A stretch of DNA of 6,569 bases from Sphingobium sp. (GTDB lineage: Bacteria > Pseudomonadota > Alphaproteobacteria > Sphingomonadales > Sphingomonadaceae): the NCBI GenBank assembly GCA_017745115.1, contig JAGIAA010000066.1:1-6569 (forward strand), in the 5' to 3' direction. Every line of letters starts with the position of its first letter. Position 1 is the stretch's first letter. The notes under the pieces are model-generated. The model was not told where the DNA came from. It saw nothing but the letters and a program-made list of their open reading frames with translations, and made no database searches. A program made the translations under genes and the position numbers. Positions 1 to 6,004 of the stretch are shown in pieces.

Positions 1-646
1 GCTTGCTCGCACGCTGAATGTCGCCCTTGCCCGTGTAGGTGATGCGGGCATCGGCGACGCGCGTCGAAAGGACGCTGTTGTCAGGATTAATGTCCTGCGG
101 GCGGACGAGGCCACTAATCTGGACATATTCATCGCCCCGATTGAGGGTCAGTGCCTTCTGGCCGCGCACCAATAGCGTGCCGTTGGGAAAGACCTTGGCG
201 ACAGTCACGGTGATCTGACCGGACAGCGCGTTGGATTGGGCGGCATCGCCCTTGCCCTTGAAGGTCTGCGCCGAACTCGCTGCCACGTCGCTTGGGCTGA
301 ACAGCTTGCTGAACAGGCCCGTGGTCGGCGGCGTGATGCCGGCGTTGCCCGAACGATCGGTGTTCGCGCTGGTGCTCTTGCTGGCGTCGGTACGCTCGAC
401 AAGCTGGATGGTCAGAATGTCGCCGACCGAAGCGGCGCGGCCGCCGCTGACCAGAGAGGCATATCCATTGGCCGGCTGGAAGATCGAGCCGTTGGCCACC
501 GGAGTCGGCGCGCGCGCCAAGTCGTCGGAATAGGTGACTTGGTAATTCGGGTCCGCAAGCGGATCCTTCTTCTTGCCAAGAAGGCCGGCGGAAGCCGGCG
601 TTGCGAGCAGTGCGCCGAGCGCAACCAGGGAAACGAGCGTCTTCAT
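1..646 (-). CDS. flgH: FlgH, flagellar L-ring protein (3' end beyond window)
   Basis: FlgH forms the L ring, the outer-membrane bushing around the flagellar rod. Translating the minus strand from the ATG at 646 gives 215 codons with no stop. The family blocks are clear: PTPVANGSIF near residues 47-56, VGDILTIQL near 74-82, then TFKGKGDAAQSNALSGQITV, and VADARITYTGKGDIQ near the window edge. By comparison with E. coli FlgH (232 aa), only the last 15-20 residues should be missing. The start lies 2 bases after the flgG stop and has no clear Shine-Dalgarno, so translation is probably coupled to flgG. The N-terminus is a classical signal peptide (hydrophobic residues 4-16, ATPASA|G cleavage near residue 20). 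It lacks the lipobox Cys of enterobacterial FlgH, and no Cys occurs anywhere in the visible protein. Identity is very secure; absence of lipidation is inferred. Confidence 0.96.
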   Translation of the reverse strand, partial: MKTLVSLVALGALLATPASAGLLGKKKDPLADPNYQVTYSDDLARAPTPVANGSIFQPANGYASLVSGGRAASVGDILTIQLVERTDASKSTSANTDRSGNAGITPPTTGLFSKLFSPSDVAASSAQTFKGKGDAAQSNALSGQITVTVAKVFPNGTLLVRGQKALTLNRGDEYVQISGLVRPQDINPDNSVLSTRVADARITYTGKGDIQRASK

Positions 647-648
647 GA

Positions 649-1437
649 TCAGAGCTGCTGGTTGGTGTACTGGAGCATTTCGTCGGTCGCCTTGATCATC
701 TTCGAGGCAATCTCGTAGGCGCGCTGCGTCTCGATCATGTCGACCAGCTCCTCGACGGTATTCACGTTCGACTGCTCGAGCATTCCGGAGCGGATCGACC
801 CGCGGCCCTCGGCGCCCGCCGCACCGACCTTGGCCGTGCCCGAAGCTGCCGTCTCGATCAGCAGGTTGCCGCCGATCGCCTGCAGGCCGTTGGCGTTGAC
901 GAAGCTCGCCGTCTCGATCTGGCCCAGCACTGTGGATTCGGTCTGGCCCGGCAGATTGGCCGAGACAGTGCCGTCCGAGCCCACCGAAACGGCTGTCGCG
1001 CCCTCCGGCACAGTGATCTGGGGGATGAGCGGCAGACCGTCCGGATTGACGACAGTGCCTTCCGCATTGAGCTTGAAGTTGCCGGCACGCGTATAGCCGG
1101 TCGATCCATCGGACCGCTGGACCTGAAAATAGCCCGAGCCTTCGATCGCGAGGTCGAGCGAATTGCCCGTGCTCTGCATTGTGCCCTGGGTGTCCATGCG
1201 CTCCGTGCCGGTGAGTTGCACGCCCGTGCCCAGGTTCATGCCGATCGCGAGCTTGTTCTGGCTATCTGCCTGCGAACCCGCCGCAACGACATTCTGGTAG
1301 GATAGCGCCTCGAAATTGGCACGGTCGCGCTTGAAGCCCAGAGTGTTCACGTTCGCCAGATTGTTGGCGATGACGCGCATCTTGACGTCCTGGGCGTCGA
1401 GCCCGGTGCGGGCGACATGGAGAGCACTGGTGGTCAT
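649..1437 (-). CDS. flgG: FlgG, distal rod protein
   Basis: FlgG builds the distal rod, the rigid drive shaft through the periplasm, P ring and L ring. The protein is 262 aa, the usual family size. The N-terminal rod motif is NNLANVNTLGFK (residues 25-36). A stretch near residues 48-70 (YQNVVAAGSQ, then IGMNLGTGVQ) matches the FlgG-specific segment that stiffens the rod and separates FlgG from FlgE. The C-terminal heptad helix includes VNTVEELVDMIETQRAYE and ends at TNQQL. The ATG at 1437 is preceded by a good Shine-Dalgarno (AGAAGGA, about 10 bases upstream). It follows flgF by 25 bases and precedes flgH by 2. No anomaly seen; identity is secure. Confidence 0.97.
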   Translation of the reverse strand: MTTSALHVARTGLDAQDVKMRVIANNLANVNTLGFKRDRANFEALSYQNVVAAGSQADSQNKLAIGMNLGTGVQLTGTERMDTQGTMQSTGNSLDLAIEGSGYFQVQRSDGSTGYTRAGNFKLNAEGTVVNPDGLPLIPQITVPEGATAVSVGSDGTVSANLPGQTESTVLGQIETASFVNANGLQAIGGNLLIETAASGTAKVGAAGAEGRGSIRSGMLEQSNVNTVEELVDMIETQRAYEIASKMIKATDEMLQYTNQQL

Positions 1438-1462
1438 TATCCTGGTCCTTCTTCGTTCAGCT

Positions 1463-2206
1463 TCAGCCGTCCACGCGCATCAGGCTGGCGCCGCTGCTGT
1501 CGATTTCCTTGGCGGTCTGGATGAGCTTGATCTGGTTTTCCCATGCGCGGCTGGCTTCGATCATGTTGACCAGCGCGGCGGTCGCGTTGACATTCGAGCC
1601 TTCAAGACTACCTGGCGTCACGCGGGCATAGGGGTCGTCAGGCAGCACGCCGCCATTCACTTCGCGGAAGAGATTGTCAGTGCCCTTGGCAACGGTCGAT
1701 CCCTTCGGATTGACGAGGCGAATCGTATCCACCTGGACGGGCTGGTCCACGCGCCCGCCAGGTGGAACGATCCATACGCCGCCATCCTTGCCGATGCTGA
1801 CGCTGTCGGCGGGCGGTAGCGTGATCGGGCCGGAGCCGCCGATCACGGGAAAGCCATCGCCAGTCAGGAGCAAGCCGCTCTCGCTCATGCGCATGTCGCC
1901 GCGACGGGTATATCCTTCCGAGCCATCATTGGCCTGGACGGCGATCAGCCCGTCGCCGTCGACTGCGATGTCGAGCGGATTGCCGGTCTGGACGACGCTA
2001 CCAGCCTTGAAGTCGGCGCCGATCACCTGATCGACGGATTCCGCGCGGGAGTTGAAACCCTGGCCGCCGACCCAGCGGGTCGAGGCATTGTAGATTTCCG
2101 CGCGGAAGCCCGCCGTATTGACGTTCGCCAGATTATTGGAAATCGCCGTCTGGCGCGCGAGCGAGCCGCGCATTGCGGTACGGGCAACGTCAATGAGCCG
2201 ATCCAT
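1463..2206 (-). CDS. flgF: FlgF, proximal rod protein
   Basis: FlgF is a proximal-rod subunit between FlgB/FlgC and FlgG. It is 247 aa, close to the 251 aa of E. coli FlgF. It begins MDRLIDVARTAMRGSLARQ, typical of FlgF, followed by the rod motif SNNLANVNTAGFR (residues 23-35). The central region carries NPLDIAVDGDGLIAVQ and GYTRRGDMRMSESGLLLTGD, blocks shared by FlgE/F/G. The C-terminal helix begins GSNVNATAALVNMIEASR. A Shine-Dalgarno (GGAGA) lies about 10 bases upstream of the ATG at 2206. The flgE-flgF gap is 32 bases and includes part of a 14-bp palindrome at the flgE stop. Position in the operon and sequence agree; identity is secure. Confidence 0.96.
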   Translation of the reverse strand: MDRLIDVARTAMRGSLARQTAISNNLANVNTAGFRAEIYNASTRWVGGQGFNSRAESVDQVIGADFKAGSVVQTGNPLDIAVDGDGLIAVQANDGSEGYTRRGDMRMSESGLLLTGDGFPVIGGSGPITLPPADSVSIGKDGGVWIVPPGGRVDQPVQVDTIRLVNPKGSTVAKGTDNLFREVNGGVLPDDPYARVTPGSLEGSNVNATAALVNMIEASRAWENQIKLIQTAKEIDSSGASLMRVDG

Positions 2207-2229
2207 CGTCTGGGTCTCCGCCTAAAATG

Positions 2230-2243
2230 CCTGATTAATCAGG
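2230..2243. repeat. 14-bp perfect palindrome at flgE stop codon
   Basis: CCTGATTAATCAGG reads the same on both strands and spans the flgE TGA (2239-2241). It is AT-rich at its centre, unlike its surroundings. There is no loop and no T-tract, so it is not a typical terminator. It could be a protein-binding site or a chance feature between flgE and flgF. Confidence 0.4.
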
Positions 2244-3099
2244 TGCGCAGGTTGGTGATGGCCTGGGTGATCGTCGACGCGGCCTCGATCGCCTTGGCAT
2301 TGGCCTGGAAGTTGCGCTGCGCCGAGATCAGCGCGACGAGTTCCTCAGTGATGTCGACGTTCGAGCGCTCGATCATGCCCGAGCGCACCGCGCCGAACAA
2401 ACCGTTGTTGCCGGCGCCGAACATCGGCTGGCCGCTCTCCTTGGACGTCTGCCAATGGCTGTCGCCCATCTGGCGAAGTCCCTCGGCGCTCGGGAAGCTG
2501 GCAATGGCGAGATTGCCGAGAACGCTGGTCGAGCCGTCAGCATAGGTGGCGCTGACCAGGCCTTCGACGGACACGCCGACGCTGGCCAGCTGGATGGGAT
2601 TGTTATTGGCGTCCAGAACCTGGTTGCCGCTCCCGTCCAGCTTGTAGAGCGGGATTTTGAGATCGGTAAAGTCCGCCGGATCGGTGCTGGACGGCTTGTT
2701 CGTGGTCGGATCGACCGGCATGACCTGAACACGGTTGCCGAGCGTGTCGACAACGTTGCGGTTCTCGTCGACGCCGAACGCGCCGTTACGCGTGAAGCTG
2801 ATCGAGCTCGCCGGCGGCGCGCTCTTGACGGTCATGAAGCCTTCGCCGGTCAGGGCGAGGTCCAGCGTCTTCCCGGTTGTCTCAAGCGTGCCCTGTGTGA
2901 ACTGCTGGGTCGCACCGATCTGACGCGTGCCCTGGCCGCCAGCCGTATTGGCCGACATGGCCGAACCGGCAAAGATGTCGCCGAAGGTCACCTTGCTCTT
3001 CTTGAACGCGGTAGCGCCGACGTTGGCGATATTATTCGCGATCGCGGCGAGATCACCCTGGGCGCCCTTGAGGCCGGACAGCGAGATATAGAAAGACAT
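2239..3099 (-). CDS. flgE: FlgE-type hook protein, short form lacking outer domain
   Basis: This is the hook subunit by both position (between flgD and flgF) and sequence. The N-terminus MSFYISLSGLKGAQGDLAAI continues into NNIANV (residues 22-27), FGDIFAGS and TLDLALTGEGF, followed by FTRNGAFGVDENRNVVD. The C-terminus has FPSAEGLRQMGDSHW, RSNVDITEELVALISAQRNF and a terminal NLRT. Both ends match E. coli FlgE closely. At 286 aa it is far shorter than E. coli FlgE (402 aa) and Caulobacter FlgE (about 590). The chain passes from DLKIPLYKLDGSGNQVLDAN straight into VEGLVSATYADGS, so the outer domain D2 is missing and only the D0/D1-type core with a small insert remains. The ATG at 3099 has a strong Shine-Dalgarno (AGGGAG, spacing 7). 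No frameshift or premature stop is evident. A rod-like paralogue is the alternative, but no other hook gene is visible here. Confidence 0.88.
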   Translation of the reverse strand: MSFYISLSGLKGAQGDLAAIANNIANVGATAFKKSKVTFGDIFAGSAMSANTAGGQGTRQIGATQQFTQGTLETTGKTLDLALTGEGFMTVKSAPPASSISFTRNGAFGVDENRNVVDTLGNRVQVMPVDPTTNKPSSTDPADFTDLKIPLYKLDGSGNQVLDANNNPIQLASVGVSVEGLVSATYADGSTSVLGNLAIASFPSAEGLRQMGDSHWQTSKESGQPMFGAGNNGLFGAVRSGMIERSNVDITEELVALISAQRNFQANAKAIEAASTITQAITNLRT

Positions 3100-3127
3100 G
3101 GACCTAACTCCCTAAAAAATAGCGTAA

Positions 3128-3787
3128 TCAGCCAAGACGCAGAGCGTCTGAGGGCTGGAAATTCCCAAGTGCGGTGATGAGGCGAGCGTCCGTGCCGCTT
3201 GCAGGCGACTGGACGGCAGCAATGCTCGCCCAGGTCGCGATCTGCGTGGTCTGGCCACCACGGACCTGGACCTTGAGCGGCTGGTTGCCGACGAACTGCC
3301 CGGCATCGTTCGTGCCATCCCAATAGAAGCTCGCTGCGCCGGCCTTGCGGGCACCCAGATCCAGCGTCTTGACGGTGTTGCCGTTGCCATCGACCAGATC
3401 GACAGACACGCCCTGGGCATCCTGCGACAAGGTGATCTCGCCAGCATAGGCGCCCGTGCGATCGGGCGTCGCGATATCGCTCTTCACCAGCATGGACTTG
3501 CCGATCCAGCTCGCGGCGTCCGAAAGACGGGTACCGGTCAGCGAGTCAGAAATACCCTGCAGCAGCTTGTTGCCGGAGTTCTGGTTCTCGAGCGACGTGA
3601 ACGTCGCCATCTGCTGGACCATCTGGTTGTTGTCCATCGGCGAGAACGGGTCCTGGTACTGCAGCTGCGTCGTCATCAGGCGCAGGAAGCCGGCCTGATC
3701 GATCGTCTGCACACCGGTTTCCTTGGCGGCCGCGGTCTGCGGACCTGAGAGGCCCGCCTGCTTATAAATGTCGGTGTTAACGGTCAT
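3128..3787 (-). CDS. flgD: FlgD, hook cap / hook assembly protein
   Basis: FlgD is the scaffold that caps the growing hook and orders FlgE polymerisation. It is 219 aa, a normal size. Residues 34-53 hold the family hallmark, seen here as FLRLMTTQLQYQDPFSPMDN, followed by MVQQMATFTSLEN. ASWIGK at 92-97 begins the C-terminal half. The Ig-like/Tudor region carries YWDGTNDAGQ at about 155-164, the usual FlgD signature. The reading frame stays open far upstream, but the true start is the ATG at 3787. That ATG overlaps the flgC stop by 4 bases (ATGA), has a TAAGG Shine-Dalgarno about 8 bases before it, and begins the FlgD-like protein. Upstream residues in this frame are only a shadow of flgC. The next gene, flgE, starts 28 bases downstream. 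Confidence 0.96.
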   Translation of the reverse strand: MTVNTDIYKQAGLSGPQTAAAKETGVQTIDQAGFLRLMTTQLQYQDPFSPMDNNQMVQQMATFTSLENQNSGNKLLQGISDSLTGTRLSDAASWIGKSMLVKSDIATPDRTGAYAGEITLSQDAQGVSVDLVDGNGNTVKTLDLGARKAGAASFYWDGTNDAGQFVGNQPLKVQVRGGQTTQIATWASIAAVQSPASGTDARLITALGNFQPSDALRLG

Positions 3788-4194
3788 TTGCCGAGCCTTA
3801 TCGTTTCGAGCATGAGGGATTTGGCGGTCTGCATGACCTGCACATTGTTCTGGTACTGGCGCGAGGCCTCGACCATGTCGACGAGCTCGGCACTGGTATC
3901 GACGCCCGCTTCCCAGACGTCGCCATTCTTGTCGGCGAGCGGGTGATTGGGGTCGTGGCGCTTGGTCGCCGGCGTGTCGGAGGTGACGACGCGGTCCACC
4001 TGGACGGTGGCGACGCCGGGCGTGTCGGTGACGGTGCGGAACACCGGACGAATGGCCCGATAGGCCTGGTTCTCGCTGCCGGCGACTGCGCCGGCATTGG
4101 CGAGGTTCGAAGCGGTGGCATTGAGGCGCACGAGCTGGGCCGACATGGCCCGCCCGGAAATCTCGAAGACGCTGAGCGGCTTGTCCATGCTCAT
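3784..4194 (-). CDS. flgC: FlgC, proximal rod protein
   Basis: FlgC is a proximal-rod subunit stacked between FlgB and FlgF. The protein is 136 aa from the ATG at 4194; E. coli FlgC is 134. Signatures are VFEISGRAMSAQLVRLN near the start, ATASNLANAG (residues 26-35), AYRAIRPVF, HPLADKNGDVW and a C-terminal helix ELVDMVEASRQYQNNVQVMQ ending in LGK. The 4194 start overlaps the flgB stop as ATGA. A second ATG at 4188 sits 7 bases after the GGGGAG Shine-Dalgarno, a better distance than the first ATG, and would give exactly 134 aa. Either start is possible. The 3' end overlaps flgD by 4 bases, so B, C and D are probably translationally coupled. Confidence 0.95.
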   Translation of the reverse strand: MSMDKPLSVFEISGRAMSAQLVRLNATASNLANAGAVAGSENQAYRAIRPVFRTVTDTPGVATVQVDRVVTSDTPATKRHDPNHPLADKNGDVWEAGVDTSAELVDMVEASRQYQNNVQVMQTAKSLMLETIRLGK

Positions 4195-4559
4195 TCTCCC
4201 CGCAACGCGCGCGTGATGGTGTTGAGGCGGCCCTCGAGGAACGAGAGAGTCGTGCGATACTTGACGGCGTTCTCCGCAAAGAGCGTCTGTTCGGTCGACA
4301 TCTCGACCGTGTTGCCGTCGCTGGAAGGCTGGAGCGGGACGCGATAGCCCATCGACTCTTTCAGCGCGTCGGCCACGGTGCCGCTCGTGCCGTTCTGCGA
4401 CTTCGTCGCCTGCGCAAGCGCGGTGTCGAAGTCGATGTCCCGCGCCTTGTAGCCGGGCGTGGATGCGTTCGCGATGTTCGAGGCAATAAGCTCCAGCCGC
4501 TGCGAGCGCAGCTGCAGTGCCTTGCCATGAATGCCGAACAAACTGTCCTCGAGCGACAT
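4191..4559 (-). CDS. flgB: FlgB, proximal rod protein; first gene of the operon
   Basis: FlgB is the most proximal rod subunit and joins the MS-ring/FliE base. It is 122 aa (E. coli 138). It opens MSLEDSLFGIHGKALQLRSQ, followed by ELIASNIANASTPGYKARDI (residues 23-42), the classical FlgB motif, then DFDTAL. The C-terminus FAENAVKYRTTLSFLEGRLN is the second conserved helix. The frame is open further upstream, but the ATG at 4559 fits the family N-terminus and has an AAGGGAAGG ribosome-binding site about 9 bases before it. The consensus sigma-54 promoter at 4656-4671 lies upstream and predicts an untranslated leader of about 85 bases. Hexamers at 4584-4589 and 4621-4626 could pair weakly within that leader. 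Confidence 0.96.
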   Translation of the reverse strand: MSLEDSLFGIHGKALQLRSQRLELIASNIANASTPGYKARDIDFDTALAQATKSQNGTSGTVADALKESMGYRVPLQPSSDGNTVEMSTEQTLFAENAVKYRTTLSFLEGRLNTITRALRGE

Positions 4560-4655
4560 TTTTTCGCGCCTTCCCTTAAAGTCCTCTGGGCCGTGCCGTT
4601 CTGACGGTTGAATTGGACCGCCAGAGCCGGACCCCGTGCCCGCATGGGAAATCAA

Positions 4656-4671
4656 AGCAAAGGCCGTGCCA
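4656..4671 (-). promoter_or_regulatory. Sigma-54 (RpoN) promoter for flgBCDEFGH
   Basis: Read on the minus strand, the site is TGGCACG-GCCT-TTGCT, an exact match to the sigma-54 consensus TGGCACG-N4-TTGCW with the invariant -24 GG and -12 GC at correct spacing. The -12 C is at 4657, so transcription should begin near 4645. It lies in the noncoding divergent region and faces flgB. RpoN-dependent rod/hook operons are well known in Caulobacter and other polar flagellates. The family requires an ATP-driven enhancer-binding activator (FlbD or FleQ type); candidate sites lie further upstream at 4746-4787. Confidence 0.92.
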
Positions 4672-4745
4672 ATTCCGGTTTCCGACCGAAGCGGAAGCAT
4701 GAGACACACGGGATTCTGCGCCTTTCCGGCTGCGGAGCGGCAAGG

Positions 4746-4787
4746 CCGGCAATTTTTTGCCGGTCGACGGCAGTCTGTTGCCGGTCG
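4746..4787. promoter_or_regulatory. Inverted repeat plus repeated half-site; candidate activator (enhancer) element
   Basis: CCGGCAA (4746-4752), four T, then TTGCCGG (4757-4763) form a perfect 7-bp inverted repeat. TTGCCGGTCG occurs at 4757-4766 and again at 4778-4787, 21 bp apart, which is two helical turns. The element lies about 100-140 bases upstream of the predicted flgB transcription start, a usual distance for a sigma-54 enhancer, and 42-83 bases upstream of motA. It resembles the CGGC...GCCG style of Caulobacter FlbD (ftr) sites as I recall them. The heptamer TTGCCGG also appears at least six times inside genes in this window, so the half-site alone proves nothing. The palindrome and phasing are the stronger evidence. 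Assignment to FlbD is inference. Confidence 0.45.
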
Positions 4788-4828
4788 CCTTGACCGTGCG
4801 GCTCAAGCCTGGGGATTGATGGGGCCAA

Positions 4829-5515
4829 ATGAACGATATTCTGGGCCATCTGTTGTCGCCCTTCCCGCTCGTCATGGTACTTGCCGGTGCGACCGCCATT
4901 GCGCTCGTTCAGCAGGGCTTCAGCGCCCTTCCCATCGCGCTCGGCGCTCTCAAACCCCTGCTGACCGCCAATCCCGACGAGGATCGCGATGGCGCCCGTG
5001 CCGTCCTGCTCCGCGCGGAGGAAACCGCGCATACGCACGACGTTTCGCGGATCGACCGCCTTCGCGCCCGCCAGCTTTTCCTCGTGCAAGCGCTCACCAC
5101 GCTCGCCAATGCGCCTGATGTCGATCGCTTCGCCTTCTGGGCCGCGCAGGATATTGCCGACCGCCGGTCGCGGCATGAGCGCGCTATCGGCTTCTGGAAT
5201 GCGCTTGCCGACGCCGCCCCTGCCATGGGCATGGCCGGCACGATCATCGGACTTATCGGCATGTTTGCGCGGATGAACGATCCCGCGACCATCGGCCCTG
5301 CCATGGCTCTGGCGCTCATCGCGACGTTCGACGGCATGATCCTGGCCAATGCCGTGGCAGGGCCCATCGCCGGCCGCCTGGCGCGGCTTTCTGCACGCGA
5401 ACTCGATTGGCAGCGCGAAATCGCGGACCGCATGATCGCGCTTGCCCGCCGTGAAGCCGCGTCCAAGGCCGAGGAACAGCCTCATCGGCGGCGCGCGGCG
5501 CGCGAGGTGGCATGA
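4829..5515 (+). CDS. motA: MotA/PomA-type stator subunit, short N-terminus (MotA/TolQ/ExbB family)
   Basis: This inner-membrane protein is the A subunit of a flagellar stator; with MotB it forms the ion channel that drives the rotor. It is 228 aa (PomA 253, E. coli MotA 295). Residues 129-147 (DAAPAMGMAGTIIGLIGMF) and 150-181 (NDPATIGPAMALALIATF onward) match PomA closely, including the channel Pro131 and Thr166. These form the last two membrane helices. Only one hydrophobic segment (about residues 11-30) precedes the cytoplasmic domain, where MotA/PomA have two; the first is missing. An in-frame TGA at 4817-4819 rules out an upstream start. Asp168 lies inside the last helix, where PomA has Tyr. 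The C-terminus is Arg/Ala rich. The stop overlaps motB as ATGA. No clear promoter was found. A TolQ/ExbB role is less likely given the flagellar context and PomA-like core. Confidence 0.87.
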   Translation: MNDILGHLLSPFPLVMVLAGATAIALVQQGFSALPIALGALKPLLTANPDEDRDGARAVLLRAEETAHTHDVSRIDRLRARQLFLVQALTTLANAPDVDRFAFWAAQDIADRRSRHERAIGFWNALADAAPAMGMAGTIIGLIGMFARMNDPATIGPAMALALIATFDGMILANAVAGPIAGRLARLSARELDWQREIADRMIALARREAASKAEEQPHRRRAAREVA

Positions 5516-5997
5516 GTATTCGGGCGGCGCGGGCGCGCTGGGCGCTGAGCTTTGCGGATCTGAGCCTGCTGATGCTGGGCTTTTTCGTGCTTTTGCAGGC
5601 TAATCAGGGCACGCGGGACGAGGCGTTGGCGGGCCTCAACAACTATTTTGCCGGATTGCGGGCGCCGAACCAGGTCGACCTGCCGGCAGAACGGCTGTTT
5701 TCTGCGGGTGAAGCGCTGCTCTCGGAGGCCGGTCGCGCCCAATTGGCGACCGCAGCAGCGCCATTTAAGCCCCAAAAAGGCATCATTCGCATCCAATCGC
5801 TGGGCCTCGCGCAAGGCGAGCATCGCTTCGACGCGTGGGACCTGTCGGCGGCACGCCTCGGCGCGGTCGCACGCGCCCTGGTCGCAGCCGGAATCTCGCC
5901 CGACCGCATCCGGATCGCCGGCCTCGCCGAGCCGGACGGCAAGGCTCCGAAGGGCCAGATCATCCGCCTGGCCGAACTTCCGGAGGCGGCCGAATAG
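5512..5997 (+). CDS. motB: Compact MotB-type stator subunit with degenerate OmpA-like domain
   Basis: MotB anchors the stator to peptidoglycan and supplies the ion-binding Asp. This protein is 161 aa, about half of E. coli MotB (308). Residues 10-30 form the single membrane helix, WALSFADLSLLMLGFFVLLQ, with Asp16 in the family ADLxxLLMxFFVLL setting, as in PomB. Residues 34-50 could be a short plug helix. The OmpA-like part starts near residue 62 (LFSAGEALLSEAGRAQL). It keeps DAWDLSAARLGAVARALVAA (107-126) and GISPDRIRIAGLAEPDG (127-143). It lacks the usual GHTD block and the terminal NRR-type motif, and the linker is only about 30 residues. The start overlaps the motA stop by 4 bases (ATGA), so the two are co-translated. 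The membrane helix and pairing with motA make the assignment good; strength of wall binding is uncertain. Confidence 0.85.
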   Translation: MSIRAARARWALSFADLSLLMLGFFVLLQANQGTRDEALAGLNNYFAGLRAPNQVDLPAERLFSAGEALLSEAGRAQLATAAAPFKPQKGIIRIQSLGLAQGEHRFDAWDLSAARLGAVARALVAAGISPDRIRIAGLAEPDGKAPKGQIIRLAELPEAAE

Positions 5998-6004
5998 CCG
6001 GACT

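Noticed and set aside
3128..4279. A 383-aa protein reading through flgD in one frame
   Set aside because: The upstream part is out of frame with flgC and flgB and is Arg/Ala-rich shadow sequence; FlgD starts at 3787.
4577..4602. Possible sigma-28 promoter for motA (TAAAG then GCCGTTCT)
   Set aside because: The spacing is one base short, the -10 part matches only in GCCG, and it lies more than 220 bases upstream of motA.
4746..4763. Intrinsic terminator
   Set aside because: The T-run is in the loop, not after the stem, and the element lies upstream of both divergent genes.
4748..4781. Two sigma-54-like elements upstream of motA, GGCAATTTTTTGC and GGCAGTCTGTTGC
   Set aside because: Both have 9 rather than 10 bases between GG and GC. 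Sigma-54 spacing is strict, and the first is explained by the inverted repeat.
4652..5485. Long open frame of 277 aa on the minus strand opposite motA
   Set aside because: It is a GC-driven shadow of motA with low-complexity composition and no recognisable domain; motA has clear family motifs.
4829..5997. motA/motB as a TolQ-TolR or ExbB-ExbD pair
   Set aside because: The core of the first protein matches PomA (DPATIGPAMA), the second has the MotB ADL...FFVLL helix and an OmpA-like rather than TolR/ExbD domain, and flagellar genes lie on both sides.
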